Assembly (NCBI RefSeq): GCF_037392515.1
Contig: NC_090280.1
Location: 60,029,504-60,093,503 of the forward strand
DNA from: Haliotis asinina
Taxonomy: Eukaryota > Mollusca > Gastropoda > Lepetellida > Haliotidae
DNA: 64,000 nucleotides
Reading direction: 5' to 3'
Translations under genes and position numbers: made by a program
The notes under the pieces: generated by a model
The model's input: the letters and a program-made list of their open reading frames with translations, nothing else
Database searches by the model: none
What the model was told of the DNA's origin: nothing
Shown here: piece by piece, positions 18,040 to 29,784 of the stretch
Position numbering within the stretch: the first letter of the stretch is position 1
Layout of the letters: each line of letters starts with the position of its first letter

Positions 18040-18496
18040 CATAGTGGAATCAGTGTGCTGAATGCCAGAAAACATTTACACAATTAGCTGATCTTCAGGC
18101 ATGTGGGGATTCACAGTGGAATCGAACCTCATCAGTGCATTATGTGTGAGAAAATCTTTACACATTCAATTAATCTTCAGAAATGCATGAGGATTCTCAG
18201 TGGAATCAAGTTTTATGAATTGTTTCGAATGTGGGAAAAGATATACACATTCAAGTAGTTTGTAGGAACACAAGATGATTCACAATGGAGTAAAACGTTA
18301 TGAATGTGAGAAAACATATATACACAAACAAGTAGTCTGCAGACATACATGAGAATTCATATTGGAATCAAGCCTTATGCATGTGTTGAATGTGGGAAGA
18401 CATAGAACAATGTCAGGTTATCTTCAGAAACACATGAGATTCACAATGGAAACCATTTGTGAATATGTTGAATGTGGGAAAAGATTTACACAATCA
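18040..18496 (+). pseudogene. Degenerate C2H2 finger block upstream of ZNF copy 1
   Basis: Several finger-like segments ([25 protein letters not shown] and others) joined by the SGIKPYEC-type linker but broken by stops and frame changes. The last half finger stops at the edge of the inserted element, at 18496. The block was once continuous with the array that resumes at 19037. Confidence 0.8.
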
Positions 18497-19036
18497 GGAC
18501 CCGGTTGTATCAAACTTTAATGAAGCATTAACTTGCCATTACATGTTCATTAACTGATGTATCATTAAAAATCTCTTGTATAAACATTTCAGTGACGTCA
18601 TGTTGTCATGAAACTGAAGTATCCAATATGGTGGAAAACTGACTTCAGTAATCGTGTTTGTGTATTTTCCAAAACAACCCAACCGATTCTAGGTTTATCA
18701 GCGACGTTTCAGAATGATTGAGATGTGTCTCTCCACAGCTATTGAAATATGTTTTTTTGTTCTTAAGTTTAGCCGTAAAGATGCCATTTAGACAGATGAC
18801 CAAGAGTGCTGCTTTAGAGTAGTGTTTACTTTCAGGGAATTGTGAGAAATATTTAGGGGTATCAACAAAGTTCATGAAAATATTTACATTAGGACGTCAT
18901 GGGATAATGTTGTGCAAATAAGTGTTTGATACAACTACTTTAATGGTGCCATTAACTAATGATGCATTAAGGATTCAAGGTATCATTAGGGTATAATGTT
19001 GACATTAGTTAATGAGGCAATGATTCAACCGGATCC
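18497..19036. mobile_element. Roughly 540-bp inverted-terminal element inserted in a zinc finger (unit 1)
   Basis: Ends GGACCCGGTTGTATCA and, reversed, GGATCCGGTTGAATCA. It separates the first and second halves of one finger. The same insertion is in all four units, so it predates their duplication. No transposase; a 76-codon ORF on the minus strand (18645-18875) is kept in three copies. The element supplies the start codon and first residues of the downstream ORF. Confidence 0.75.
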
Positions 19037-20162
19037 AGATCATATGCAGACACACATGGAGATTCATGGTCAAATCAAACCCCATCAGTGTATTGTGTGT
19101 GAGAAAACATTTACATGTTCAAGTAATCTTCAGGCACATCTGAGGATACACAATGGAGTCAAGCCTTATGAATGTGTTGAATGTGGGAAAAAATTTACAC
19201 AAGCGAGTAATCTGCAGCGACACATGAGGATTCACAGTGGAATCAAGCCTTTTGAATGTGTTGAATGTGGGAAAAAATTTAAACACTTGAGTAATCTGCA
19301 GGAACACATGAGGATTCACAGTGGAATCAAGCCTTTTGAATGTGTTGAATGTGGGAAAAAATTTACACGTTCGAGTAGTCTGCATGTACACATGAGGATA
19401 CATAGTGGTGTGAAGCCTTATGAATGTGTTGAATGTGGGAAAACATTTACACAATCGAGTACTCTGCAAACACATATGAAGGTTCACAGTGGAATCAAGC
19501 CTCATCAGTGCATTGTGTGTGAGAAATTATTTACACATTCAAGCACTCTTCAGAGACACATGATGATTCATAGTGGAATCAAGCCTTATGAATGTGTTGA
19601 ATGTGGGAAAAGATTTACACGATCAAATTGTTTGCAGGGTCACATGAGGATTCATAGTGGTGTCAAGCCTTATGAATGTGTTATATGTAGGAAAAAATTT
19701 ACACATTCAAGGAATCTGCAGACACACATGAAGATTCTCTGTGGAGTCAAGCCCTATGAATTTGTTGAATGTGGGAAAACATTTACACAATTGAGTACTC
19801 TGCAGACACATATGAAGGTTCACAGTGGAATCAAGTCTCATCAGTGCATTGTGTGTGAGAAATTGTTTACACATTCAGGTAATCTACAGAGACATATAAG
19901 GATACACAGTGGAATCAAGCCTTATGAATGTGTTGAATGTGGGAAAAAATTTACACGATCGAGTTGTTTGCAGGGACACATGAGGATTCATAGTGGTGTC
20001 AAGCCTTTTGAATGTGTTGTATGTGGGAAAAAATTTACACATTCAAGTAATCTGCAGAGACACATGAAGATTCACTGTGGAGTCAAGCCTTGTGAACATG
20101 TTGAATGTGGGAAAAAAATTGCACAAACAGTTAATCTCCAGGACACACATGAGGATTCATAG
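18996..20162 (+). CDS. C2H2 zinc-finger protein, tandem copy 1
   Basis: A 388-residue intronless ORF. Residues 1-14 come from the inserted element and 15-24 from half a finger. Thirteen 28-residue C2H2 fingers follow (C-x2-C-x12-H-x3-H) with linkers of the SG(I/V)KPYEC type. Fingers 8 (last His replaced by Leu), 9 (first Cys replaced by Phe) and 13 (first Cys replaced by His, then a frame change) are defective. The ORF ends where an extra base shifts the frame in the last finger; at least two more degenerate fingers lie beyond, to 20290. Likely a nuclear DNA-binding protein. No KRAB, BTB or other effector domain is seen. Confidence 0.75.
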   Translation: MLTLVNEAMIQPDPDHMQTHMEIHGQIKPHQCIVCEKTFTCSSNLQAHLRIHNGVKPYECVECGKKFTQASNLQRHMRIHSGIKPFECVECGKKFKHLSNLQEHMRIHSGIKPFECVECGKKFTRSSSLHVHMRIHSGVKPYECVECGKTFTQSSTLQTHMKVHSGIKPHQCIVCEKLFTHSSTLQRHMMIHSGIKPYECVECGKRFTRSNCLQGHMRIHSGVKPYECVICRKKFTHSRNLQTHMKILCGVKPYEFVECGKTFTQLSTLQTHMKVHSGIKSHQCIVCEKLFTHSGNLQRHIRIHSGIKPYECVECGKKFTRSSCLQGHMRIHSGVKPFECVVCGKKFTHSSNLQRHMKIHCGVKPCEHVECGKKIAQTVNLQDTHEDS

Positions 20163-20290
20163 TGGAATCAACCCTTATGAATGTGTTGAATGTGGGAAAA
20201 ATTTACACAGTTGACTAATCTGCAGACACATATGAAGATTCACTGTGGAATCAAGCCTCATCAGTGCATTGTGTGTGAGAAATTTACATA
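20163..20290 (+). pseudogene. Remnant fingers after the ZNF copy 1 stop
   Basis: Sequence continues with [14 protein letters not shown] and IVCEK-type finger pieces in shifted frames, ending in a TAG. The same arrangement follows ZNF copy 2. The frame change (an extra G in CTCCAGGACAC) is shared by both copies, so it predates their separation. Confidence 0.7.
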
Positions 20291-20584
20291 GTCAAGAAAT
20301 CCAGCTTGAGGACTGTGTTGAAAGGATTTAGATTGACAGGACAGGACATCCTTGAACGTTTACAGTGTGGATTTTAAACATAGTGATTAACACCATTGCT
20401 GTTTGCTATCCTTTTTAGACGAATGTATGCAGTTTTCACAATGTCTGGCTCAAATATACTCGGCACAGCAACAACACACAGGTCATTTCTATGTGGCAGT
20501 CAGGTGGATAAGTTATTTTCAAAGGTGCTGTGTGTGTGCATGCATGTCCCCCTGTTTAGAGTCAGTTGGGTTGGCAAGTGGGGT

Positions 20585-20737
20585 TGTGTCCGCATGTTAG
20601 GCAGGTGACAACAGGTTTGATTTTCACATGGGATTAATTCCCCACAATGTGTGAAACCAATTTCCAGTATTCCCTGCTGTGATATTGATGAAATGTTGCT
20701 AAAATCAGCAAGAAAGTAATCACTCACTCACTCAGTG
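20585..20737 (+). mobile_element. Degenerate tRNA-derived SINE (unit 1)
   Basis: Starts near a B-box-like GGTTTGATTTTCACATGGGATTA, continues through CACAATGTGTGAAACC and TGTGATATTG, and ends in CACTCACTCACTCAG. Orthologous copies are in units 2 and 3, so the insertion is older than the duplications. Confidence 0.6.
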
Positions 20738-20984
20738 TTCTTGCTAAAATAACAAAGACAGAAATGTGATGTATACCAGTTTGCTTAAATCATGTGTGAT
20801 ATGTACATACAATAATAAGAAGTTGAACAAAGGATGTACATAGAGTGACAGATATTACCTCAACATGTTAATGTAACTTTACCTGCAACAAGCCATGAAA
20901 CGGGAATAGACTGACTGTATGTACTATAAGATATGAAGTATGACTGAAGGAAGTGTCTCGCAGTAAGTGAAACATTATTGGACT

Positions 20985-21250
20985 ACTTGTTCTGCAGCAT
21001 GTGAAACAAGACTACACCAAGTGTCCAGCAAGATGTGAAACACGACCACAAGTGTCCTGCAAGATGTGAAAGATGACTGACTAAGTGACCTGCAACATGT
21101 GAAACATAACTACACCAATTGTCTTGCAAGATGTGAGACACAACCACAAGTGTCCGGCAGATGTGAAACACGACTACAAGTGTCCGGCAAGATGTGAAAC
21201 ATGACCACAAGTGTCCGGCAAGATGTGAAACAATGCTAGGCCAAGTGTCA
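20985..21250. repeat. Minisatellite with GATGTGAAAC core (unit 1)
   Basis: About seven copies of a 35-40-base unit with the core GTGTCCTGCAAGATGTGAAAC. Related arrays are at 31930-32360, 33560-33830 and 53460-53670. Long minus-strand ORFs here are products of the repeat. Confidence 0.85.
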
Positions 21251-21369
21251 CAAACCAGAACAACAAAACAAAGATTCCAAGAAAACAATTTATTTACATC
21301 CCACTGTGTATATGGATCCTCATTCACACTGCACACACACGAGGGGGGGGGGGATGCTCAATTACCTTC

Positions 21370-22000
21370 CAGGTGTATATGATACACATGTTAAATATAT
21401 GGTTAAATTTTGGATAAAATGGTATTAAAGGGCTTTTAATGACAATTGGAGTATTCTAGCTATATCCTGGCGTATCATCTTATTGTAGTAGGAACACACT
21501 AACTGACCCAGGTCTCTAATCTTCACTACTCGGGTGATGCTGACTGATGCAGGTTCACTACTCAGGTGATGATGCTAACTGATGCGGGTTTCTAGTTGAT
21601 AGCTTAGTTGATAGTGCTGACAAACCTAGAAACATCAAGGAAAACACGGATTTGAGTGAGTGAGTTTAGGTTCACGCCGTCTTCAGCAATATTTCTGAAA
21701 TATCACGGTGGACATGAGAAATAGGCTTCATGCTTTATTCCCCAGTGGGGAATCAAACCCAGTTCTGTGTTACTAGTGAACACTATAACCACAATGCTAC
21801 CGCCATTACCTCCAATAATACTGATTTAAACCCACCATGATAGGTTCTTGGTTTCTGAATATGGGAAAATGTGCACTGTTCCTCTTAGCCTTTGTTGAAT
21901 CAACTGATCGATTAGATTGAAATCTCAGTGTAGTGAGTGTATACGTTACAATGGATAAAAGAGAAATCAATCCACATATTATCATTTCATTTTGGTTTCC
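21370..22000. repeat. Dispersed duplication partner of 36945-37850
   Basis: Same order of segments in both places: TACACATGTTAAATAT region, a short run of the 44-base GTTCACTAC repeat, a minus-strand SINE, then AAATCAATCCACATAT. Here the 44-base repeat has only two to three imperfect copies. Confidence 0.75.
21655..21825 (-). mobile_element. tRNA-derived SINE
   Basis: Minus-strand reading has an A-box-like GGTTATAGTGTTCACT, a B-box-like GGTTTGATTCCCC, and a tail ending CTCACTCACTCAAATC. The other copy is at 37525-37690. Confidence 0.65.
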
Positions 22001-22269
22001 CGTTTCTACATTTACTCAACAACCAGAAAGGAATCTGTAACCACTATTGTTTGTTTGCAGCTTAATATCTATTCAGTTGTGCCACTTCACATGTACATAA
22101 GCCCATGGCGTTTATAATATTATGCTGTTTGTAACAGACCAAAGTCGTTCAAGCGTTTTCTATGTTTTGCAGGTGATACTTGTTCGAGGTAAATTTTGAG
22201 ATGTGCAGTGAAACGTGTCTGTCATTCTGCATAAACCAGACTTAAGTTCTGATTTGTTTTATAACTCAG
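22000..22269. other. No gene recognised
   Basis: AT-rich spacer before transposon copy B, with no ORF or repeat signal that I can support. Confidence 0.5.
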
Positions 22270-23065
22270 TTAAAAGGGCAATGATGCGGGGCACTGTCCC
22301 TGGACTGGTGTAAAGTTTTGTTATAGTTTTTCTCCCGTGAGTACCCGGATGATATCCCAGAAATCGTGACTGGTTCGTGATCTCTGCTGCGCAGTCCGTA
22401 TGCGCAAATGACAGTTTAATCATAGACAGATCAACTAAGGTGAAGTCATTTGTACTTAATTACAAATGTATTATGAAACCAAATGAAACACTTCGAAGGT
22501 TAATCATCTGCCAGTGGTAGAAATGGTAAAAAACTATTAGGACGGAAAATTAACAAAGCCAATGTACGTCTCTGCATTTTGTCTCATAACCCAAAATTGT
22601 TTATTGCCACATTTGTATGATTTTGAAAATTAATAAAAGAACACACGGTCTGCTTATACTTATAGTAAATTTCTAACATGACAGAAACATTTATACATTG
22701 TATAGACTGCCAATGTGGATCCTATTTCACACACATACGCGATCAAGTGTGTGTTTTCTGTAATACAGATTCTTCTGAATGCTACAACAAATAAATTAAC
22801 ACAAAATGCAAATAATGAATGTAAAACAGACTACTTTTATAGCAACAATGTCAGGCTACTACCTTGTTCAGGAATTTATCCATCAATATCCACATAAAAG
22901 AACGATATTCCATTCATCTGCAGCTGGTAAATAATCCTGCTCTGTGTCGTGTGTCTTACAACAGTCAAATTTGCGAAAAAGTAACACATCGTTTCACGTC
23001 TTTCACAGTGGTGAAAACCTGATAAACCTCTCATTGGTCACCGAAGGTAGCACACCTGACAACGG

Positions 23066-24281
23066 TATCCTCCCAAAAGGTAGAACTCTAAAACGCAGAA
23101 CCCCTTATAACAACACTCGTTATGGTTGGTTGCACCACTGATTAATAGGCTGTCCCCTCCAAAAAGAATGAGATCACCCATGTCATGAGTGCTATCATAC
23201 AAACAAAAACAAAAAATTGAGCTAAAACGTATTTAATGTATATAACAATCAGAGTTCAATAATCACTTGTAATCACTTCATCATCATCAGCGGGCCAGCT
23301 TCGTCCAGGTACTGATGGTGTTTTCTCCTGACGTCGAAGTTGCTACTTCAGTCGTGCAAGACGACGTTCTTTTTCTCGGCACACAGCTGTCTTCGTAGTG
23401 GTGCTGCTTCAAATTTAATTTGGTTAAGTTTGGCTCTCTCTGACCTGAATGAGTTCAATGAATCGAAAGATGTTTGGGTGGACGTGCTGTAGCGACTTAC
23501 CAATCCTTGAGTGGAATCCCTCGAGGGTTTTGGTGAGCGACCCCTGTGTAGCATGGTGATTCATCAGTCGAGGTGGGAACCTGGCATCGTCGTCCACCCA
23601 CGTCGCAACGATGTAGTCGTTCATGGCATCAGATTGTCGCACATCAGGGTACTGGTTCATCACATCAAGCCAGGCATCTTGGACTTCACGGAGGGGAAGC
23701 AACGTCAGACCAGCAGCTCGTCGTATGCATTTGCGAACCTCTCCATCCTCTTTGATGGAATCAGTGAACCTCACTGCTCGATCATCAGTAGGTGGGTGGT
23801 AGTAGTCTGTTGTGTTACGGATGTAGTCTCTGACTGCTGTACACTTCCAGTAGACGGTGTCATTCTTCTGCTTGTTCTTAGCATACAGATAGCCATCCGG
23901 GAGAACTTGTGTACTTTTCTGGGATAAGACCTACTCCACTTCTCTCAGTCCAGCCATAGTGTAAGAGAACTATGGTCAACATATTTTTAGTGATACATAT
24001 ATAGGCTGTATCAAGCACACGAGAGGGAAGTATTAGTGTTTGAGAATATATCAGCATTAAATAAATCCTTTACTGTGTTTCCTGTTTACATTTTGAGAAG
24101 ATTCAGTTGTGATAGAAGTTAAACTGTATTCAATACCAAAAGAGTAATCCCATTCAGGGAGAGAATGGAGCAGTCCACTCATTAGTTAGGGGTGGTCAGC
24201 ATGACCTAATTAGTTAGTTGGCTTATCTTGATTGCTATTTGGGGGTTCTGCGTTTTAGAGTTCTACGTTATGGGAGTAATT
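23066..24281. mobile_element. Mutator-like (MULE) element nested in transposon copy B
   Basis: Positions 23080-23104 and 24242-24266 are perfect 25-base inverted repeats. Weaker matching extends outward (CCTCCCAAAAG against CTCCCATAAC). The segment is absent from transposon copies A and C, so its limits are also given by comparison. It contains the end of a MULE-type transposase on the minus strand. Confidence 0.75.
23348..23774 (-). pseudogene. MULE-type transposase, C-terminal fragment with frameshift
   Basis: Two overlapping minus-strand frames (23424-23774 and 23348-23554) give, in order, a QDAWLDV block, TWVDDDARFPPRLMNHH, a TLEGFHSRIG motif and HPNIFRFIELIQ. This WNH...LEGFH...HPNI pattern is what I recall from animal MULE transposases. 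The catalytic Asp residues would lie upstream and are not found. A frame change occurs just after the HPNI block. Confidence 0.6.
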
Positions 24282-25272
24282 GTATGATGTCAGCCAATCT
24301 AAGTAATTTAGTTAACCAATAATGAGCAATCAATCAATCAACGCAAGGGTGGCTAATTCTTTGAAGGGAGGATGTTGTTTTTACAGTCGCACTTTACGAC
24401 AGGATGCAGTCAGTATAGATTAGTACATCTGCACACATTGCCTTTTGACAAATTCGCTGTAAAAGATAAAAGTAATTAATCAATCAGTGTGTTCTCGGTT
24501 AATCCTTTGATCAATGTTTGTTTTTGTAAACCCTCTTGCATCACTTACATGCACATATTACATAAGATACAATACATTTGCCATTACAGACCTTAATTTA
24601 TAATGTTGAGTATTTACTCCAGACAGGAGAAATGACAAATGGGAACCTTTGTTGAGTAACCTGAGTAACCTGAGTGGTGTTACTACTAATTATACCTGTT
24701 ATAAATTCATTAACTGACCATACAGAGGATGACAAATAACACGTGTAGGTTTACACCATCAAACGCGAGTTACAACAAGGAAGATGTAATCTCTGTGTCG
24801 TATGCAGCCTGAAAACACTTCAAACTGTTTTGAGGATACCAACGGAACTTCGTTACACAAGGAATATATGCAGGCATTTGCTGTGTCCTTGGGTAAAAAG
24901 ATGTAATAAGGTTTTTTTTACGTAAGATGATTTTCAGATTTCTCTACCAAAGGCAAAGTCATTGTTTTTAGTTTACGTATTCAAATAAACCAACTGTGTG
25001 TTTTTATCATCATAAATAATAAACCAGGGTAGCTACCATAGCTACCCAAATTTACGTCTGATGTTTGCCATCACAGCTGGGCCAACACTCAAAACTATCT
25101 ATATATAAGCTTTGCAATGTTTCGGACCGAAATAAATGGCTTGCTACGTGCCTGTAGACATCATATTTGCACATAACACGATTAAATACCGAGGTAAAAA
25201 ACACAGAAATAGCATCAAATTGGATCAGTCACTATACCATCCAAGCATCCGAAAAAACTGCACTGCTGGGAT

Positions 25273-27419
25273 ATGTGCTCTCCAAGCCGAATCCCTGAAG
25301 GGACAAATGAAAAATGGCAGTGAAAAATATGATTAGTGGTCAGAAAAGGCAGCAATTCAATTTAAATTATCACTTTGATTGATAAAACTGAACAGCCTTT
25401 TGCATGACAAATTCATTAAAATTGCAGAGTGAATATCTTCCTTGTCTTTTCTTATGACCCACCTACAATGGCAAATGTCCCACTGTTTCATTTAACCAGG
25501 GGCCAATGACCCACTTCTTCCGAAAAGTAAATTAGACATTGTGGATGTGGAGGGTCCTCACCATTTGGGTCCACTGGTTCTAGCCAATAACAACTGTAGA
25601 TGAAGAAGCAGTCCAACTTTCACACAGTGTTGCATTCTGTACGTCAATGAAAGATAACAGTATTTTTTTCTTCTTGGTATTGATTTTATTTGTTCATAGA
25701 TCACCTCATCTAGCTTAAAGAACGTCATGTTTAGAAGACGTCGATAGACTCAGAGGTCTGTCTTGTACTTATTCAGGGGTGATCGACTCTGCAATTGTTG
25801 ACGTCTTCTGTCTGAGCAGTTATGCCAGCGATTTGTTGATTTCCGAGTGCCCGTATTGTTTTCGAAGTGCTCCGCTCTTCGAAGTTTCTTTCTCACCTTT
25901 GGTGGATTGGTACTGAGCATTATAACTGTCAGCAAGAAGAAAACAAGCGGACTGTTCTCCCTTTCACCCCCATAGAGAATGCGTCTGTGGGAGATGGTTT
26001 TGAAGCAGTGGCTGTCCAGATTAAGGTCCCCGACTTTAATTCACTGGAACATTCTGAGAAATTGTAGGGAGGCAGAGTTTACATGCCAAATTGTGTCCCT
26101 CTGCTTGTCAAAACCCACAGCTGAAAACCACATAAATTCAGAACCGCCCTCTCCCTAGCATTTGTTTGCTTTGTAACCCATGGGATTTATCAAACAAGAA
26201 CGACCCATTACAAGTATTGGAGTTGTCCAGGGGTTCAAATATTTTAAAAAGCCACTTACCAAAGGACCAGCGACTCTAAGAAAGTAACTTGTCTGACTAA
26301 TTTTCCACTTGCCCAGATTTTTATGACACAATCATTATGATGTAAGTATGATTGAATAAGTAAGCAAGGTATTTGATGTTAAAGTTCAAAGCATTATTTA
26401 TCGATAAAGTGTTAAACAGCGAAAAAAGATAACTCCAGTTTATCATCATTCTGAAAATTACTTCAATTCTCATATCATGTCAAATTTGAATAGCTACATT
26501 TTGAGCAGATATGAAATGAGACAGTAAGCAGAAAATATCTGGTAGCCCAGGGACAGGTAAGTTACCATTATTTGATTGCCCGTAATGAAAACTGAACTGT
26601 CCAAGGTGTTGGGCAACAGGAGTTTTTAACCCCTGACTATCATATCGGGAGTTGGCGCTTTCTCTCAGGCTCCTTGTGTCATGTGACCTCATGGTTGTGC
26701 AGTTGACACATGGTAATCCTGCGGCTCACCATCCATGCACATCGTGAGATAGGGTAGGTTTAAGAATTTGGGAATTTTAGCTGTAAATTGTACATTTATA
26801 TACTTAGCCTATCTTACATATGGATTCCCATGCGACCTTCCCCATGGCACAGATTTTTGGACTCCAAGAAGAGAATGACAGTAATGGGATGTCATGTATC
26901 ATGTGCTTGGAACACTTTACAGAGATGACTTACAGGTCCAGCAGTCAGAGTAGGGCAGGGGTCTGGTGGGAGAGAGGCCAGAAGGTTTCATTAACTTAGC
27001 CTACATAATGTTTACATTGATTTCTGAATATCAGTTCTATTTGATGGATGGTAGTGGTAGGAATCATATCCAGTATGGCAGATAAATATCCAGTGCAATG
27101 CACATGCACCAGAGCTTCAAAAGTGGCACACATGCTGGTACACGTCTAGACTGATATGAGAGAATTACACAGCACCATGTCTTTCTGTCTCACAAATTGT
27201 ATTTTGTCATGAGTGGGATCTGGCATTAAATATATAATTTAGATAAAGTGAAACATTTAATAGCGTGCATATTTGTACTATTTAACAAATTGATCATACT
27301 TTGAGTAGCAATGAGAAGGATTGTTTAAAACTTGTCCTACCATGAAAGGGTCTGTTGCTGGATCTAAGGGTGTGCCAGGGTCGTCATGACAGGGTGTGTC
27401 ACTTTTTGTAATATCTACT
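25273..27419. other. About 2.1 kb without a recognisable gene
   Basis: Short ORFs only (25750-25935, 25867-26067, 26480-26692), none with a recognisable motif or a second copy in the window. No SINE ends or tandem repeats are seen. It may hold old unrecognised repeats. Confidence 0.4.
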
Positions 27420-27598
27420 ATCTCAAATATATATGCAAAGGGATTAATTTTTTATTTTGCCATGTTATTATGTGATTAAACTGATCATTGATAGATCTAA
27501 TTAACCCCACATGAAGACATATGTTAATTATTTCAGTACAGTGTTTTTAAACTATGTTGTGCTGAGCACAATATTAGGACTAAATGGAATATTAATCA

Positions 27599-27867
27599 TG
27601 AGTGAGTGAGTTTTAGTTTTACGCCGCATTCAGCAATATTCCAGCTATATGGCGGCGGTCTGTAAATAATCGAGTCTGGACCAGACAATCCAGTGATCAA
27701 CAACATGAGCATCGATCTGCGTAATTGGGAACCGATGACACGTGTCAACCAAGTCAGCGAGTCTGACCACCTGATCCCGTTAGTCGCCTCTCACGACAAG
27801 CATAGTCGCCTTTTATGGCAAGCATGGATTGCTGAAGGCCTGTTCTACCCCGGGACGTTCACGGGTC
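27599..27867 (-). mobile_element. Full-length gastropod-type SINE with 13-bp target duplication
   Basis: Target duplication GGAATATTAATCA at 27586-27598 and 27868-27880. The plus strand begins TGAGTGAGTGAG then TTTTACGCCGCATTCAGC and ends ACGTTCACGGGTC; the SINE 5' end is therefore on the right. The paralogous site in unit 3 (about 49555) lacks it. Confidence 0.9.
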
Positions 27868-28819
27868 GGAATATTAATCAAATATATATTCCCGAACTGC
27901 ATTCCACAGGAGATACCGTTTGTGTGAGATCAGACGATATCTCATAGGAGATCTTGTTTTGACAGTAGATTTTGTAAATGCCCTGAAAATGCTATGACAT
28001 CATGAAGTTGATGATGGCAGTACAGTGTTGAGAGATGTACATTTTTCATTGAAAACTAATGAAGAATGATTTTGAATGATAAATAGAATCTCCTCCTCAT
28101 ATCTACTGATATCAATCATATCAACACTTGCTCATAAAGGTGAAAATATCCTCCAAGCAAGCCTCCAATATTTGTCACTTTATCAACTCGTGTTGATATA
28201 TCTGGGCGAGATTCTCTGTATATTCGTCGCTTTGAACCAATTTTACACAGTGATATAGATCGCCTGTAGACCACTGCAGGAGAACTATTTAGTTTTTGAC
28301 AGGATGATGATCAAGTCATAGCCTTTAGATATACCATCAGTGTGAGAGTATATCCGACAGCTGAATACAATCGATTGTGCAACTGTAGAGAGAACAAGTA
28401 TACATCTTGTCATTAAGAGTTCAAATGGTTCCTATGTAGTTGTAATGAGAGCGTGATGACATTTCCTGTTTTCAGGGTACACCATAACACCAACAGCTTA
28501 ATGATGGAAGTTGAATGCAATCCACAGAATTCCCCCGTCACTGAAACAAATGAAGTCTGTTAAAGGCATTTGCTGGAAGTAAAAGATCTTTATTGACACC
28601 ACTGAACTAGGTGATGTCAAGAGATAACATATCATTGGAACCCTTGAAACTGGTGATTTCACCAAGGAACCTGTAACCTGAACCGTGAAAATAGATAGTT
28701 TGGAGAATCCATAATGAAACCTAGAAGAACCAAGTGATCCATGAAAGCTGTCTCATACATGTCTTTTAGAGCAGGGACACATTTTTTAAGTCAGGTGACT
28801 TGAAAAGGCAAGAGTCTGT

Positions 28820-29269
28820 CATAGTGGAATCAGTGTGCTGAATGCCAGAAAACATTTACACAATCAGCTGATCTTCAGACATGTGAAGATTCACCGTGGA
28901 ATCGAACCTCATCAGTGCATTGAGTGTGAGAAAATATTTAGACATTCAATTAATCTTCAGAAATGCATGAGGATTCACAGTGGAATCACGCCTTATGAAT
29001 GTGTTGAATGTGGGAAAGGATATATACATTAAAGTAGTTTGTAGGAACACAAGATGATTCACAATGGAGTAAAACGTTATGAATGTGAAAAAACATGTAA
29101 ACACAATCAAGTAGTCTGCAGACATACATGAGAATTCATATTGGAATCAAGCCTTATGCGTCTGTTGAATTTGGGAACAGAACAATGTCAGGTTATTTTC
29201 AAAACACGTGAGATTCACAATGGAAACCCTTATGGATATGTTGAATGTGGGGAAAGATTTACACAATCA
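28820..29269 (+). pseudogene. Degenerate C2H2 finger block upstream of ZNF copy 2
   Basis: Counterpart of 18040-18496. An ORF of 65 codons (28835-29032) covers one and a half fingers; the rest has stops and frame changes. It ends in half a finger at the inserted element. Confidence 0.8.
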
Positions 29270-29784
29270 GGACCCGCTTGTATTAAACTTTAATGAAGTA
29301 TTAACGTGTCATTAAATGTTCATTAACTAATGTATCGTTAAAAATCTCAATGACGTCATGTTGTCATGAAACTTGAAGTATCCAATATGGCGGAAAACTG
29401 ACTTCAGTGTTCGTGTTCGTGTATTTTCCAAAACAACCCAACCGATTCAGCGACGTTTCAGAATGATTGAGATGTGTCTCTCCACAGCTATTGAAATATT
29501 CTTTTTTTTGTCTTAACTTTAGCCACAAAGATGGCATTTAGACAGATGACCAAGAGTAGCGCTTTAGGGTAGTGTTTACTTTGGGGAATTCTGGGAAATA
29601 TTTAAGGCTTCAACAAAGTTCATGGAAATATTTACATTAGGATGTCATTAGATAATGTTGTGCCAGTAAGTGTTTGATACAACTACTTTAATGGTGCCAT
29701 TAACTAATGATGCATTAAGGATTCAAGGTATCATTAGGGTATAATGTTGACATTAGTTAATGAGGCAATGATTCAACCGGATCC
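29270..29784. mobile_element. Inverted-terminal element inserted in a zinc finger (unit 2)
   Basis: About 515 bp with ends GGACCCGCTTGTATTA and (reversed) GGATCCGGTTGAATCA. Same location as in the other units. The minus-strand 76-codon ORF of the other copies is not open here. Confidence 0.75.

Larger units (their letters stand above)
17272..21295 (+). repeat. Zinc-finger repeat unit 1
   Basis: Homologous, in order and orientation, to 27420-32403, 49430-53720 and 58680-63430. It begins abruptly at TAGAATCTCCTCC because sequence found upstream in units 2 and 3 is absent, so the Polinton side marks a breakpoint. Contents: hairpin segment, possible small exon, degenerate finger block, inserted element, finger ORF, SINE and minisatellite. 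Confidence 0.85.
22274..25272 (-). mobile_element. TTAA-flanked DNA transposon, copy B (reverse, with nested element)
   Basis: Reverse-oriented homolog of 43018-45180. TTAA at 22270-22273 precedes a terminus slightly diverged from the canonical one. Homology stops near 25272, so the far end is truncated. It is enlarged by a nested Mutator-like element at 23066-24281. Confidence 0.75.

Noticed and set aside
19119..19505. Long minus-strand ORF opposite ZNF copy 1 (likewise 29951-30421, 30455-30673, 30959-31150, 62851-63051)
   Set aside because: The 84-base finger repeat leaves one antisense frame open in every finger; the repeated LCKFFPTFNTF-type product is a shadow of the repeat.
20983..21336. 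Minus-strand ORF with CRTLVVVFH-type repeats (also in 31890-32331, 33579-33794 and 53420-53764)
   Set aside because: Produced by the TGTGAAAC minisatellite, not conserved in frame between units.
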